A stretch of 64,000 nucleotides of DNA, taken from assembly GCA_965247075.1 (NCBI GenBank), contig CBDFGK010000003.1, positions 868,001 through 932,000 of the forward strand, written 5' to 3'. This stretch comes from CBDFGK01 sp965247075 (GTDB lineage Bacteria; Pseudomonadota; Gammaproteobacteria; Pseudomonadales; Halieaceae). The notes beneath the pieces were generated by a model, which had not been told where the DNA came from, did not search any database, and worked only from the letters and a program-made list of their open reading frames with translations. Shown here one piece after another: positions 8,989 to 18,659 of the stretch (positions within the stretch are counted from its first letter, which is position 1; every line of letters begins with the position of its first letter). The position numbers and the translations under genes are program-made.

Positions 8989-11900
8989 ATGACCAAATAT
9001 AAAACCAGCCTTAACGACAAATACGAGCTGGAAAGCGGGCGTATTCACCTGCGCGGCAGCCAGGCGCTGGTGCGTATGTTGATGGTTCAGCGCAAACGTG
9101 ATGTTCTGGCCGGGTTCAATACCGGCGGATTGATTTCTGGTTATCGCGGCTCACCCATGACCGCCATTGACGAAGAACTATGGCGCGCCGGCAAGCTATT
9201 GGATGATCATCACATTCATTTCTGGCCTGGAACCAACGAAGACCTGGCCGCCACTGCGGTATGGGGCAGCCAGCAAACCAGTTATTTCGGCGACAACAAA
9301 TACGATGGCGCCTTCGCCCTGTGGTATGGCAAGGGACCCGGCCTGGATCGCAGCCTGGACGTCATACGCCAGGGAAACTGGCACGGCACCAACGCGCACG
9401 GTGGAGTACTGATCGCGGTGGGCGATGACCCCACCATGACCTCAACGATCAATGCCTATCACTCTGAACTTCTGTTCGAAGACCTGCTGATGCCAGTGCT
9501 CTATCCAGCCGATATTCAGGAAGTTATGGATATGGGACTGTTGGGTATTGCGATGTCCCGCTTCAGTGGTTGTTGGGTGGGCTACAAAATGCTGCCGGAG
9601 ACTGTAGAAACTTCTGCCTCGGTCGATGCGAACATTCACCGGGTCAAGCTCATCACACCAGATTTTGATTTCCCCGTAGACGGGTTGAATGCGCGCCACC
9701 CGGATTCCGTTTATATCCAGGAAGCCCGTATCCGTAACTTCAGACTACCGGCGGCATTTGCCTTTGCGCGCTCCAACAAGCTGAACTATGTGAGCCACTC
9801 ATCACCCAAGCCTCGCCTGGGGATAGTCGCTATGGGTAAAACCTGGCGCGATGTGCAACAAGCTCTCGTTGACCTGGGTATTAGCGAACAACAAGCCGCA
9901 GACCTGGGCATCACCATACTCAAGGTGGGTATGCCCTTCCCGATGGACAAACAAACCTACTCCGATTTCGCCCGCAGGCTCGAAGAAGTGCTGGTAATAG
10001 AAGAAAAGCGCGAGCAGATAGAGCATGGCTTTCGAGAGGTGTGCTACGCCCTGCCAGAATCACAACGGCCCCGTATTATCGGGCGACTGGATACGCAGGG
10101 ACAACCGCTTGTCAGTAACGCCGCCAAATTGACCGCCGATGAAATCTGCCAGGTAATTGCGCAAAGAATTGCGTCTTTTCACTCTACCCAACAAAGCCGT
10201 GCCAGAGTGGAACAACTGCTGGCGTTTGAGGGAAAGTCCGCAGCTTTGCCCAGCCTGAGTATGCAGCGCACCCCCTACTTTTGTTCCGGCTGTCCGCACA
10301 GTTCCTCAACCAAAGTACCCGAAGGCTCCAAGGCATTAGGCGGTGTTGGCTGCCACTACATGGCCACCTGGATGGACAGGGAAACCCACACATTCACCCA
10401 AATGGGCGGCGAAGGCGTTACCTGGGTGGGCATGCAACCCTTCGTGGAAGCCGATCATGTCTTCCAGAACCTCGGAGACGGCACCTATTACCACTCCGGT
10501 TCCACAGCCATTCGGGCAACAATTGCCGCCGGCGTTAATATCACTTACAAAATACTCTATAACGACGCCGTGGCCATGACCGGCGGGCAACCTGTGGACG
10601 GACCCTTGAGTGTCGACGGGATCACACGACAGGTGCGTGAAGAAGGTGTTCACCGTATCGCCGTGGTCACCGATGAGCCTGAAAAATATGACGGTTCCAC
10701 CAACTTCGCGACCGGCACATCTGTGCATCACCGGCGCGACCTTATCGCTGTGCAGCAGGAATTGCGCCAGGTTAAGGGTGTATCCATTATCGTCTATGAT
10801 CAAACCTGCGCCGCGGAAAAACGCCGTAGGCGCAAGCGAGGGAAATTTCCCGACCCGGCCAAACGTCTATTTATTAATGATCGCGTATGCGAGGGCTGCG
10901 GTGACTGCGGCGTGCAATCCAACTGCGTTTCCATTCAACCGCTGGAAACCGAATTCGGTCGTAAGCGTAAGATCGACCAGTCATCCTGCAATAAGGACTA
11001 TTCCTGCGTAGAGGGTTTTTGCCCGAGTTTTGTCACGGTTTTGGGTGGCAAGGTGCGTAAACTAAGCGGGATAAGTAGCGATGAGATGCGGGCGGACCCG
11101 GACAGTCTGCCCGAACCCATACTGCCAACACTACCGACAACCGGCAGCTACAGCATGCTGGTAACCGGCGTGGGAGGCACAGGTGTTGTCACCATCGGAG
11201 CGTTACTGGGCATGGCAGCCCACATGGATAGCCTGGGAATAGCGGTGGTCGATCAGCTGGGCTTCGCCCAGAAAGGCGGTGCCGTGATGACACACATTCG
11301 CGTTGCTAGGCAACAGTCGCAAATTCACTCCAGCCGAATAAATGGCGGCGCCGCCGACCTGCTAATGGCCTGTGACATGCTCGTTGCAGGAAGCGATGCC
11401 GCCCTCCCAATGCTAGATAGCGCCAGAACCAGAGGCATCGTCAACACCGAGAAAAATTACACCGGTGATTTCACCCGCGCAACGGATCTTGCCTACCCGA
11501 TTGATTCTGTATTGTCTCGCCTCAAGCAGAGCACTGACAGCAATCATTCAGAGTTCTTTAGCGCCTCCCGTGTGGCGGTGAAGTTGCTGGGTGATACGAT
11601 AGGCACCAATTTGTTGATGATCGGCTTTGCCTGGCAAAAAGGCCTGATTCCAATCAGCCGGGAGTCCATATCGGAGGCCATCTCACTCAACGGTGTCGCC
11701 ATCGAGTGGAACCAGGACGCCTTCAACTGGGGCCGTCGCCTGGCCCATCAGCCAGCCCTGATCAACAAGATTTTGCACGGTGATGAGCAAGCCCAGGCGA
11801 TATCTATAACACCGACCACGGCTGAGGATTGGAAGCGCAAATTCTCCGAAGAACTCTCTGAATATCAAAATGCCGCCTACGCATCCCGCTATGAGCATCT

Positions 11901-12471
11901 GGTCGAGCCGGTGATTATCGCTGAGAAAAACTCCAACTGCGGGCAAACCGGCCTGGCTGAAGCGGTGGCAAAAAACGCCTACAAACTGATGGCCTACAAG
12001 GACGAATACGAAGTTGCGCGACTTTATTCGTCAGCGGAGTTTCGTCGCAAACTGGACGAGCAATTTGAAGGCAAGTACAAGCTCAGGTTCAACCTGGCAC
12101 CACCGATGATTGCCCCACGGGACAAAACCACGGGGCAGCTGCGGAAAATGGAGTTCGGTGGCTACATGTTGCACGCATTCCACTGGCTGGCCAAGTTCAA
12201 ATTTTTGCGCGGGTCGCGCTTTGACCCCTTTGGCTACACCCAGGAGCGTAAACAGGAGCGTCAGCTGATCGAGACATACGAGCTGACCGTGTTAAACCTG
12301 TTGGAGCAGTTGGATGGAGACAACCACGGCCTGGCTCTCGAAATAGCCCAGCTGCCGGCGACCATCCGCGGCTACGGTCATGTCAAGGACAGGAATATCG
12401 AGCAGGTCCACGCCAGGCTCGCGGAATTACTGGCCCAATGGCCTTCGCCAGTAGATCAGCAGGCCGCCTGA
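8989..12471 (+). CDS. fused indolepyruvate ferredoxin oxidoreductase family protein
   Basis: This 1160-residue thiamine pyrophosphate enzyme decarboxylates a 2-oxoacid oxidatively to an acyl-CoA, passing electrons to ferredoxin or a flavoprotein. Domains in order are a pyrimidine-binding alpha region (residues 1-420), a TPP-binding region with CSGCPHSS, GGVGCHYMATW, GDGTYYHSG and NDAVAMTGGQ (about 430-590), an Fe-S module with CEGCGDCGVQSNC and further Cys residues (about 630-680), then a gamma domain with VTGVGGTGVVTIGALL (about 720-900) and a C-terminal extension. IorA and IorB are thus fused, as in many proteobacteria. The convergent AraC gene ends 9 bp away. Its place among CoA genes suggests use on a 2-oxoacid intermediate or an amino-acid-derived acid. 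Confidence 0.9.
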   Translation: MTKYKTSLNDKYELESGRIHLRGSQALVRMLMVQRKRDVLAGFNTGGLISGYRGSPMTAIDEELWRAGKLLDDHHIHFWPGTNEDLAATAVWGSQQTSYFGDNKYDGAFALWYGKGPGLDRSLDVIRQGNWHGTNAHGGVLIAVGDDPTMTSTINAYHSELLFEDLLMPVLYPADIQEVMDMGLLGIAMSRFSGCWVGYKMLPETVETSASVDANIHRVKLITPDFDFPVDGLNARHPDSVYIQEARIRNFRLPAAFAFARSNKLNYVSHSSPKPRLGIVAMGKTWRDVQQALVDLGISEQQAADLGITILKVGMPFPMDKQTYSDFARRLEEVLVIEEKREQIEHGFREVCYALPESQRPRIIGRLDTQGQPLVSNAAKLTADEICQVIAQRIASFHSTQQSRARVEQLLAFEGKSAALPSLSMQRTPYFCSGCPHSSSTKVPEGSKALGGVGCHYMATWMDRETHTFTQMGGEGVTWVGMQPFVEADHVFQNLGDGTYYHSGSTAIRATIAAGVNITYKILYNDAVAMTGGQPVDGPLSVDGITRQVREEGVHRIAVVTDEPEKYDGSTNFATGTSVHHRRDLIAVQQELRQVKGVSIIVYDQTCAAEKRRRRKRGKFPDPAKRLFINDRVCEGCGDCGVQSNCVSIQPLETEFGRKRKIDQSSCNKDYSCVEGFCPSFVTVLGGKVRKLSGISSDEMRADPDSLPEPILPTLPTTGSYSMLVTGVGGTGVVTIGALLGMAAHMDSLGIAVVDQLGFAQKGGAVMTHIRVARQQSQIHSSRINGGAADLLMACDMLVAGSDAALPMLDSARTRGIVNTEKNYTGDFTRATDLAYPIDSVLSRLKQSTDSNHSEFFSASRVAVKLLGDTIGTNLLMIGFAWQKGLIPISRESISEAISLNGVAIEWNQDAFNWGRRLAHQPALINKILHGDEQAQAISITPTTAEDWKRKFSEELSEYQNAAYASRYEHLVEPVIIAEKNSNCGQTGLAEAVAKNAYKLMAYKDEYEVARLYSSAEFRRKLDEQFEGKYKLRFNLAPPMIAPRDKTTGQLRKMEFGGYMLHAFHWLAKFKFLRGSRFDPFGYTQERKQERQLIETYELTVLNLLEQLDGDNHGLALEIAQLPATIRGYGHVKDRNIEQVHARLAELLAQWPSPVDQQAA

Positions 12472-12480
12472 CATCGAACT

Positions 12481-13551
12481 CTAATCACCAATGTGCAAGT
12501 CCTGCCGGTACTCGGTAGGCGACTGCCCCATCCAGCGCTTAAAACTGCGGGCAAAATTACTGCAATCCGTAAACCCCAGCGTATAGGCAATCTCATTGAC
12601 CGAGAGATCGGCGCGCAGAATGTATTCTTCAGCCAACTCGCGGCGGGTATCCACCAACAACTGCTGGTAACTGGTGCCGTGTAGCTTGAGCTCGCGCAGC
12701 AGCTCTTCTTCTTGCAGCGACATTTTCTCAGCGAGCTGAGCAACGCTGAAAGTGCCCCTGGGCAGAAGCTCCAGCAATGTCATACGCACCCGGTTATCAA
12801 AATCGACCTGGCCCATGGCCAACAGGTACTCATAGACCAGGCGCTCACTGTGTCGGGCCAGCTCAGCATTACCACCCGGTAAGCTTCGGTCCATATCCTC
12901 TGCCTCGAACCAAATTGCGTTGATGTGAGCATCGAACTCGACCGGACAGTGAAAGTGTTCCGTGAAGTCTTTTTCATAGCCCTCCGGTCGCGCACAGGCA
13001 AAGCTGACTTTCACCGGCGCAAAATCCGGCTTGTACAACATGCGGATCAATTTCAACCAGGTGGCTGCCCAGCCCGAGGAATGCAGCAATATCTGCTGGG
13101 CATTGATGGCATAGGGAGGATGGTAATAACGCAGACGGGATATTTCTTCTATTTCCTCCAGCGCCACCTTGTCACCCGTATTCACATAGGCGTAGTAACG
13201 CTCAAGCCGCTGGCAGAAGGCCCGCAAAGTCGTTGAAGAAATCAGCATCACACCGAAGGCATGGTAGGTGGTGGGGTGTACATGTTCCGCGTACTTGAGA
13301 CCGAACAGGGGATCGAGCTTATCTTTGGCCGCATTGGCGATGGCGGTGGACAGGATATCGGTGGGCACGCGCTCATTGAAGCCCGGCGTGGCATCGATAT
13401 CGATGCCCACCTCCGCCAGGATCTCCCGCGCATCCAGGCCGTAGCTCTCCAGCGTATGGGCAACGCCCAGTACCGAGCCTATGTAGCTTGTGTGCCCCGA
13501 ATCTGTACTTTGCGACACTACCTGTGCACCTGAGGTGAAGCCAGAATCCAT
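12481..13551 (-). CDS. AraC family regulator with arabinose-binding-like N-domain
   Basis: A 356-residue activator of the OruR/ArgR-like AraC branch. The N-terminal two thirds form the sensor domain (DPLFGLKYAEHVHPTTYHAFGVM region). The C-terminus has the paired helix-turn-helix, ending in VNEIAYTLGFTDCSNFARSFKRW and the SPTEYR signature. It is convergent with the ferredoxin oxidoreductase and downstream of the TonB receptor on the same strand, but a terminator separates it from the receptor. It is about 350 residues, normal for the family, and is related to the regulator at 24347-25357. Confidence 0.9.
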   Translation of the reverse strand: MDSGFTSGAQVVSQSTDSGHTSYIGSVLGVAHTLESYGLDAREILAEVGIDIDATPGFNERVPTDILSTAIANAAKDKLDPLFGLKYAEHVHPTTYHAFGVMLISSTTLRAFCQRLERYYAYVNTGDKVALEEIEEISRLRYYHPPYAINAQQILLHSSGWAATWLKLIRMLYKPDFAPVKVSFACARPEGYEKDFTEHFHCPVEFDAHINAIWFEAEDMDRSLPGGNAELARHSERLVYEYLLAMGQVDFDNRVRMTLLELLPRGTFSVAQLAEKMSLQEEELLRELKLHGTSYQQLLVDTRRELAEEYILRADLSVNEIAYTLGFTDCSNFARSFKRWMGQSPTEYRQDLHIGD

Positions 13552-13616
13552 AGTCTGCCTAAACTAGCGGCGAATTTCATCCTCTTTCACAATCACCTGA
13601 CTTAATCTACAGGCAC

Positions 13617-13649
13617 AAAAAAAGGCAGCACGACTGGCGCCGTGCTGCC
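13617..13649 (-). terminator. intrinsic terminator of the TonB receptor gene
   Basis: A 9-bp perfect stem (GGCAGCACG, 13624-13632; CGTGCTGCC, 13641-13649) with an 8-nt loop is followed on the minus strand by seven T residues. It lies 18 bp past the receptor stop. Confidence 0.85.
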
Positions 13650-13666
13650 TCAATAGTAGAGCGAAT

Positions 13667-15970
13667 CTAAAAGTTACCGAAATTCCAGGTAGCCTGTACC
13701 ATGACCAGGCGCGGTGGCATCAGGTAGGCAATGTCGTAGGCACCCAGTGGCTGCCCTGACATATTGATTTCTTCATCAGTCAGGTTTTTTCCTACTACGG
13801 ACAAGCGCCAGCGACCATCAGCAGCACCAATGCCAATATTGGCATCCAGCTTGGTATAGCTATCCTGAGTAAGGTCGGGATCAAGCGTGCCGTCAGTCAG
13901 ATAATCATCACTGTAGGAAACAGAAACACCACCAAAGAGGCTCAGGCTACCACTGATCGGATAGGTAATATCTGCGAAGATGGAGCCAGAAGTGTCAGGT
14001 GAAAACGTGAGTGTTTCCCCGGATGCATCACAACCAGCCTGTATACCTCCTTCGAAATAAGGCGTAGTGGAACCAGACGCATTACAGCTAATCCCCTGGT
14101 AATCATCATACTCAGCATCCAGCCATGCAACAGCACCACCCACTGTTAACCAGTCGGTCACAGCCCAGCGGCCGTCCAGTTCGAGCCCCTGGGTAGTTGC
14201 CTCACCAGCATTACCGATGCGGGTGATGATCGTCGTACCTTCCACGGAACTCTGCTTGACCTGCAAATCATCAAACTCGGTATAAAATGCAACCAGATTT
14301 AATTCTGCCGCACCGCCTGCGAGGCTGGTTTTCAGGCCGGCCTCAAGACCCTTGGCAGTCTCGTCATCGTAGACAATTTCGCCATCGGGAATACCCGTGC
14401 CCGTGCCCGCACCCCCTGACTTGGCACTCTCGCTATACTTGGCATAGACCATCGTCTCGTCGCTCCAGTCATACTGGACAACCAGCTCCGGCATGAAATT
14501 ATCTGAGCTCACATTTCCACCCTGGTCACTGGCAACAGCGCAAGCACCACCGCCCTGATTACCGGGAAGCCAGGTTGCCCCATCGGAGAAGGAGAACTCA
14601 CACATGCTGGAGCGCTCCCAGTCTTTGTCGTCGTCCGAATACCGACCGCCAGTAATAACACGCAACTCACTGTTTATGTTCCAGGTCACCGAGGCAAACG
14701 CAGACCAGAGTGTCGCATCCTGTTCAAACACATTATTGCCACGTTCGCTGAAGGGCGCGTCAGGTAACACCTGCCCGGGCGGCAGGAAAATAATATTTGG
14801 CTGATCCGATGTCAACGTTGAATCCTGATAGTACAGACCTGCGACATACTCAAAAGTCTCACCCAGGGGTGACGTCACGCGCAGCTCAAAACTATTTTGC
14901 TCATACTCCTCGTAACTCATAGCATCAAGGCCCAGTCCGGGCAAGCCGAGGCCAGCAGCAGCCACGCCGTCAAGGTCTGTTGCAAGGGTGTAGTTGTAAT
15001 CTGAGTAGCCGTATACACCGGTCACGGTGTATTCACCTATGTCGTAATTGATATTGAGCATGAAGTTGTCTACTTCCTGCTTGGCGCCCGGTTTGTTCAG
15101 GCTGCTAATGGATATCTCCGCCAACTGTGGTAATCGCTCGCCGATTCCACTGTTTTTCCAGTCCAGCTTGCCATCTCCCTGATCAACAGCAGACGCAAAG
15201 CGATTGGTCGCCTCGGCCATCTGTCCAGTAAGTTCATAATCGGCGTAGTCGTACTTGGCGATAACTGTGAGGGTGTCGGTAGGCTCCCACACCATTGACA
15301 CTCTAGCCAGATCTGTTTCGCTATCACCCTGCTCTCCGAGGGTATCGTTATCGATGTAGCCGTCACCGGTATCTGTTGTTTGCAAAGCCAAACGCAAGCC
15401 CAGGGTTTCGGTTGGAGAACCTCCAACAACAGCGGTGAATTTGTTGCCATCGTACTCAGTTTCATACTCGCCACTGATGCTGGCTTCAAACTCATCTCCA
15501 GGATGATTCATGGCACTGTGAATGCTGATTGCACCGGCAGTAGAGTTCAATCCAAACAAAACCGCCTGCGGGCCACGCAAAACTTCCACACGGTCTACGT
15601 CAAAGAAAGGAGTTCGCGTCTGACGGCTACGCGGCAGATAAATACCATCGACAAACATGCTTACGGATTGCTCAAAGCTTCGATCTTCGCCAGAGCCCAT
15701 GCCACGCATGGTAATCAGGTTCGAGGTAACCCCGTCGCCTATAGAAAAGTTCGGTATATTGGTAGCCAGGTCACCCAGGTCGGAGATGCCCATTGCCGTC
15801 AGGCGCTCTCCCGAAATGGCTTGTACTGACATGGGAATGTCCTGCGTGCTCTGCACACGTTTGGTCGCTGTAACCAGCACTTCTTCCAGTTGTGCGTGCG
15901 CCATGGAAGCCGTGACAGCTGAAACCGCCAGTGCCAGGCAGGATTTTTTAAGGATTGTTCTTGAACTCAT
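13667..15970 (-). CDS. TonB-dependent outer-membrane receptor
   Basis: A 767-residue receptor with a signal peptide (cleavage after SMAHA). The TonB box region is LEEVLVTATKR just after cleavage. The plug domain contains IPMSVQAISGERL and VEVLRGPQAVLFGLNSTAGAISI, followed by a 22-strand barrel ending in the terminal Phe of VQATWNFGNF. It lies between the oxygenase operon and the AraC gene and probably imports the hydrophobic or bulky substrate of this pathway; iron transport is less likely from context. It starts 125 bp downstream of the last operon gene and may have its own promoter. Confidence 0.9.
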   Translation of the reverse strand: MSSRTILKKSCLALAVSAVTASMAHAQLEEVLVTATKRVQSTQDIPMSVQAISGERLTAMGISDLGDLATNIPNFSIGDGVTSNLITMRGMGSGEDRSFEQSVSMFVDGIYLPRSRQTRTPFFDVDRVEVLRGPQAVLFGLNSTAGAISIHSAMNHPGDEFEASISGEYETEYDGNKFTAVVGGSPTETLGLRLALQTTDTGDGYIDNDTLGEQGDSETDLARVSMVWEPTDTLTVIAKYDYADYELTGQMAEATNRFASAVDQGDGKLDWKNSGIGERLPQLAEISISSLNKPGAKQEVDNFMLNINYDIGEYTVTGVYGYSDYNYTLATDLDGVAAAGLGLPGLGLDAMSYEEYEQNSFELRVTSPLGETFEYVAGLYYQDSTLTSDQPNIIFLPPGQVLPDAPFSERGNNVFEQDATLWSAFASVTWNINSELRVITGGRYSDDDKDWERSSMCEFSFSDGATWLPGNQGGGACAVASDQGGNVSSDNFMPELVVQYDWSDETMVYAKYSESAKSGGAGTGTGIPDGEIVYDDETAKGLEAGLKTSLAGGAAELNLVAFYTEFDDLQVKQSSVEGTTIITRIGNAGEATTQGLELDGRWAVTDWLTVGGAVAWLDAEYDDYQGISCNASGSTTPYFEGGIQAGCDASGETLTFSPDTSGSIFADITYPISGSLSLFGGVSVSYSDDYLTDGTLDPDLTQDSYTKLDANIGIGAADGRWRLSVVGKNLTDEEINMSGQPLGAYDIAYLMPPRLVMVQATWNFGNF

Positions 15971-16095
15971 GTGGGTGCCCCTTTCAGGTATTCAGTTTTA
16001 CTTATATGTATGGGTAGTACTGGATATTGCTTTGGTGAGTGACATTCTTCTCCAAAGGGGCGTGGAACTGAATGTGCATTTAGGCAACTTGCTGG

Positions 16096-16500
16096 TCAGG
16101 AAATACTCAAAACAGCATCCGCTGTCACGGTCGTACCGCGGTCGCTCTCAATCCACATCTCAACTGAAACCAGATTGCCAGCAAGGTCCAGTTCCTTGAC
16201 CTTGCCTTTAATCGCGATGGTGTCCCCGACAGCATTAAAGATCATCATGCGCAGCGGGCCAATTTTTTTGATTCTCGCCTTCGGGCCTGCCCATTCACGC
16301 ATCAGCCGTTCAAACATCCCCATCAGAAAGAAGGTATTGGCGAACGCATCGGGGGCACCTGTGGCCCGGGCGACGGACGCATCGTGGTGAATCAGTGACA
16401 GATCCCGGTTGGCCCCTGCCTCCATCACCAGCCGTTGCAGGGTGATGGGTATGGAAAGCTCAGGCAACAGGTCACCCACCTCAATATCACGAATGTTCAT
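16096..16500 (-). CDS. MaoC-like hydratase, ChsH1-type
   Basis: A 134-residue single hot-dog protein. The hydratase motif is recognisable in NRDLSLIHHD, where Asp and His sit at the spacing of the catalytic pair of MaoC/R-hydratases. Its size matches ChsH1 of steroid side-chain degradation, which supplies the catalytic residues of a ChsH1-ChsH2 hydratase. It overlaps the preceding MaoC-like gene by 4 nt (ATGA) and is the last gene of the operon. Expected role: hydration of a 2-enoyl-CoA made by an acyl-CoA dehydrogenase. The substrate is unknown. Confidence 0.8.
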   Translation of the reverse strand: MNIRDIEVGDLLPELSIPITLQRLVMEAGANRDLSLIHHDASVARATGAPDAFANTFFLMGMFERLMREWAGPKARIKKIGPLRMMIFNAVGDTIAIKGKVKELDLAGNLVSVEMWIESDRGTTVTADAVLSIS

Positions 16501-17051
16501 GCCGATGGCTCCGATGCAACGAAGCGGAAAATATCCAGGTAGGCGACGGCAACCACTCCACCGGTCTGCTTGGTGTAGGTATCTTCCTGCTTGAGGAAAG
16601 CCCCCTTGCCCACTTTCAGTTCCTTGTGTTTTATATCCACCAGTGTTGAGGTGCAGGTGACCTCGTCACCGATATACAAGGGCTCAAAGAACTCCACCTC
16701 GACACTTGTGGCAAAGCTCTTGTCACAGGGGGCCGGTACATCGAAGATCACCGGAATCGGGATCTGGGTGGGCTCATCGTCGATTTGTGCCTGTTTATCC
16801 CCGGGCTGCCAGTAAGGCGCAATACCGTAGGCGAACACCATCGATGCGGGCGCCACCAGATCGTCATATCCTGCAGCTTTGGCAGCCTCAGCATCGGTAT
16901 GGATCTCAGAGACGAACTCCTTGGGTTCCAGCCAACGGCGAATACTGCCTTTCTCAACCGGGTCCGGCCCATGCGACACGCCCACTACCTGATTCAGGCA
17001 GGCCTCGGTTTCCTCCCAGGTGCCCCACAAGCCCCAATTGGGTTCGGCCAT
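16497..17051 (-). CDS. MaoC-like protein, ChsH2-type partner
   Basis: A 184-residue hot-dog fold protein (FAS1-type dehydratase N-domain). The position of the catalytic Asp/His motif reads FVSEIHTDAEAAKAAGYDD and lacks the usual GDxNPxH pattern, so it is probably the non-catalytic partner, as ChsH2 is to ChsH1. In mycobacterial ChsH2 this domain is fused to a DUF35 domain; here DUF35 is the separate gene just upstream, 1 bp away. Residues 70-80 hold VAPASMVFAYG, typical of the substrate-tunnel helix. It is likely to form a complex with the neighbours on both sides. Confidence 0.75.
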   Translation of the reverse strand: MAEPNWGLWGTWEETEACLNQVVGVSHGPDPVEKGSIRRWLEPKEFVSEIHTDAEAAKAAGYDDLVAPASMVFAYGIAPYWQPGDKQAQIDDEPTQIPIPVIFDVPAPCDKSFATSVEVEFFEPLYIGDEVTCTSTLVDIKHKELKVGKGAFLKQEDTYTKQTGGVVAVAYLDIFRFVASEPSA

Positions 17052-17052
17052 G

Positions 17053-17466
17053 TCAGCTTCTCACCGGGCGGAAAAAGGGTAGGGTAATCTCATCAGTTAC
17101 ATCTCTGTATACGACTTCGACCTGCATACCAATGCGTACCTCTTCCGGTTCACATTCCACAAGGTTGGTGTGCATGCGAATGCCCTCGGGCAGATCAATC
17201 CAGGCCAGGATGATGGGAAGGTCTTTAACAAACATTTCTTCCACCCCCTCATGGGTCACAGAAAATGTGTAGACCTCGGCAGTACCCGCCGCTTCAATCC
17301 AGCCCAGGTTCTGACTCCAGCAGTTGGGGCAGTCTCGGCGTGGATAGAAAATATTGGTATCGCAGGCATTGCAGTGTTGCACCAACAGCTTGTGTTGTTT
17401 GGTGCCATCCCAAAATCCCTGGCTATAGGGCTGAATCTCGGGCAGCGGTTTTTTGTATTCGCTCAT
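17053..17466 (-). CDS. Zn-ribbon OB-fold (DUF35) protein
   Basis: A 137-residue protein with an N-terminal rubredoxin-like zinc ribbon (CNAC near residue 32 and CPNC near residue 46) followed by an OB fold. DUF35 proteins bind thiolase-like aldolases and are needed for their activity, as for the ChsH2 tail with Ltp2 or IpfE with IpfD. The start codon overlaps the stop of the thiolase-fold gene by 4 nt, which supports equal production of the two partners. The protein is of normal length with no oddities. Confidence 0.85.
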   Translation of the reverse strand: MSEYKKPLPEIQPYSQGFWDGTKQHKLLVQHCNACDTNIFYPRRDCPNCWSQNLGWIEAAGTAEVYTFSVTHEGVEEMFVKDLPIILAWIDLPEGIRMHTNLVECEPEEVRIGMQVEVVYRDVTDEITLPFFRPVRS

Positions 17467-18644
17467 GAGCAGGCCCTCCCGAAGACACTGGTACAGGTGT
17501 TCATTACCGTTCCACCGGAGGTAGTGAGAATCGCGTGTTCGCAGTTCTCTACCTGGCGCTCACCGGCTTCGCCGCGAAGTTGTCGCACCGTATCCAGGTA
17601 AAAAGCCATGGATACTCCAGAGCCGGTGTGACCGCGACCGGTAGCATCACCCATGGTGGTAGTGGGCAGATCACCACCGGGGCCACAACGCCCCTCGGCC
17701 CATAGCCTGGCACCCTGCCCCTCTGCGCAGACCCCGTAGCCTTCGAGGGCACTGGCCTGGGTATAGGGGTAAGCGCCATAGATCTGACGCAAATCCATAT
17801 CGTGAATGCCAAGCCCCGCCTGCTCCAACGCATCCTGACTGGACTCCCGATAGGACTGGCGGTGAAATACATCCTTGCGCAACAACGGGGTCGCACTCAT
17901 AAAGCGCGTGCCGTGACCCAGCTTGAATACGGCCTTGTCGCTCATTTCGCTGGCAATCTCCTGGGAAGTCACCACCATGGCACCGCCGCCGTCAGCCAAC
18001 AGGTTACATTCCTTGGCCAGCAGGGGCGTGCTGATGACCCGAGAGTTCAACACGTTCTCCAGGGTGATGGGTTTGCCGTGAAAAATTGACAGTGGATCCA
18101 GTGCACCCCAGGCACGCAGGCTCACAGTAATTGCTGCCATCTCTTCCTGGGTGGCGCCGGTCTCATACATGTAGCGCTGGGTAATCAAGCCCATGGAGCC
18201 ATTAAACGTAACGCCATAGGGATACTCGAACTGTTTGTCCAAGGGCGCGGTAGCAAAGAAATTGATCAAATCCTGGGCTGGAATATCGGACTGCACGGTA
18301 GTGTGTGGCACCAGCACAAAGTCGACCTGGCCGCTGTCGATATGCTGTTCGGCCAGGCGCAAACAGTTGGTCGTCGATGCACCGCCCGCATTACAAATGG
18401 CAATATCCCGGCAGCCTTCCAACCCCATCACCTCGGGAATTTTCCCCAGAGACATATCGTTCTGCATGGACGGCTGTGCCATCGGGTTGTTAGAAATGAC
18501 CGCGCCAATCCGGTTTTTGTCGATACCCGCATCACGGATTGCACCCATGCACACATCCAGCAGGATATCCCAACGGGTACGCTCCGGATCACGGCGCGTG
18601 GGTACCTCGGCGATGCCAATGATCGCCAGTCCTTTCTTGCTCAT
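17463..18644 (-). CDS. thiolase-fold lipid-transfer protein, Ltp2-like aldolase
   Basis: A 393-residue thiolase-superfamily protein (start MSKKGLAIIGIAEVPTRR). In true thiolases a nucleophilic Cys begins the helix after the NxN strand; here the aligned segment reads AICNAGGASTTN, apparently with Gly at that place. The C-terminus has TTTMGDATGRGHTGSGV in place of GHPxGxSG. These changes are those of Ltp2-type retro-aldolases, which cleave a beta-hydroxyacyl-CoA with a tertiary alcohol, releasing acetyl- or propionyl-CoA without free CoA. The DUF35 gene overlaps its end. Together with two MaoC genes it reproduces the mycobacterial igr set. A conventional thiolase role is the alternative. Confidence 0.8.
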   Translation of the reverse strand: MSKKGLAIIGIAEVPTRRDPERTRWDILLDVCMGAIRDAGIDKNRIGAVISNNPMAQPSMQNDMSLGKIPEVMGLEGCRDIAICNAGGASTTNCLRLAEQHIDSGQVDFVLVPHTTVQSDIPAQDLINFFATAPLDKQFEYPYGVTFNGSMGLITQRYMYETGATQEEMAAITVSLRAWGALDPLSIFHGKPITLENVLNSRVISTPLLAKECNLLADGGGAMVVTSQEIASEMSDKAVFKLGHGTRFMSATPLLRKDVFHRQSYRESSQDALEQAGLGIHDMDLRQIYGAYPYTQASALEGYGVCAEGQGARLWAEGRCGPGGDLPTTTMGDATGRGHTGSGVSMAFYLDTVRQLRGEAGERQVENCEHAILTTSGGTVMNTCTSVFGRACS

Positions 18645-18659
18645 GTTTATATTCTCTTG

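Noticed and set aside
17463..18644. Conventional beta-ketothiolase
   Set aside because: The usual nucleophilic Cys and the GHPxG motif are not at their places, and the DUF35 and MaoC neighbours point to an aldolase-type partner set.
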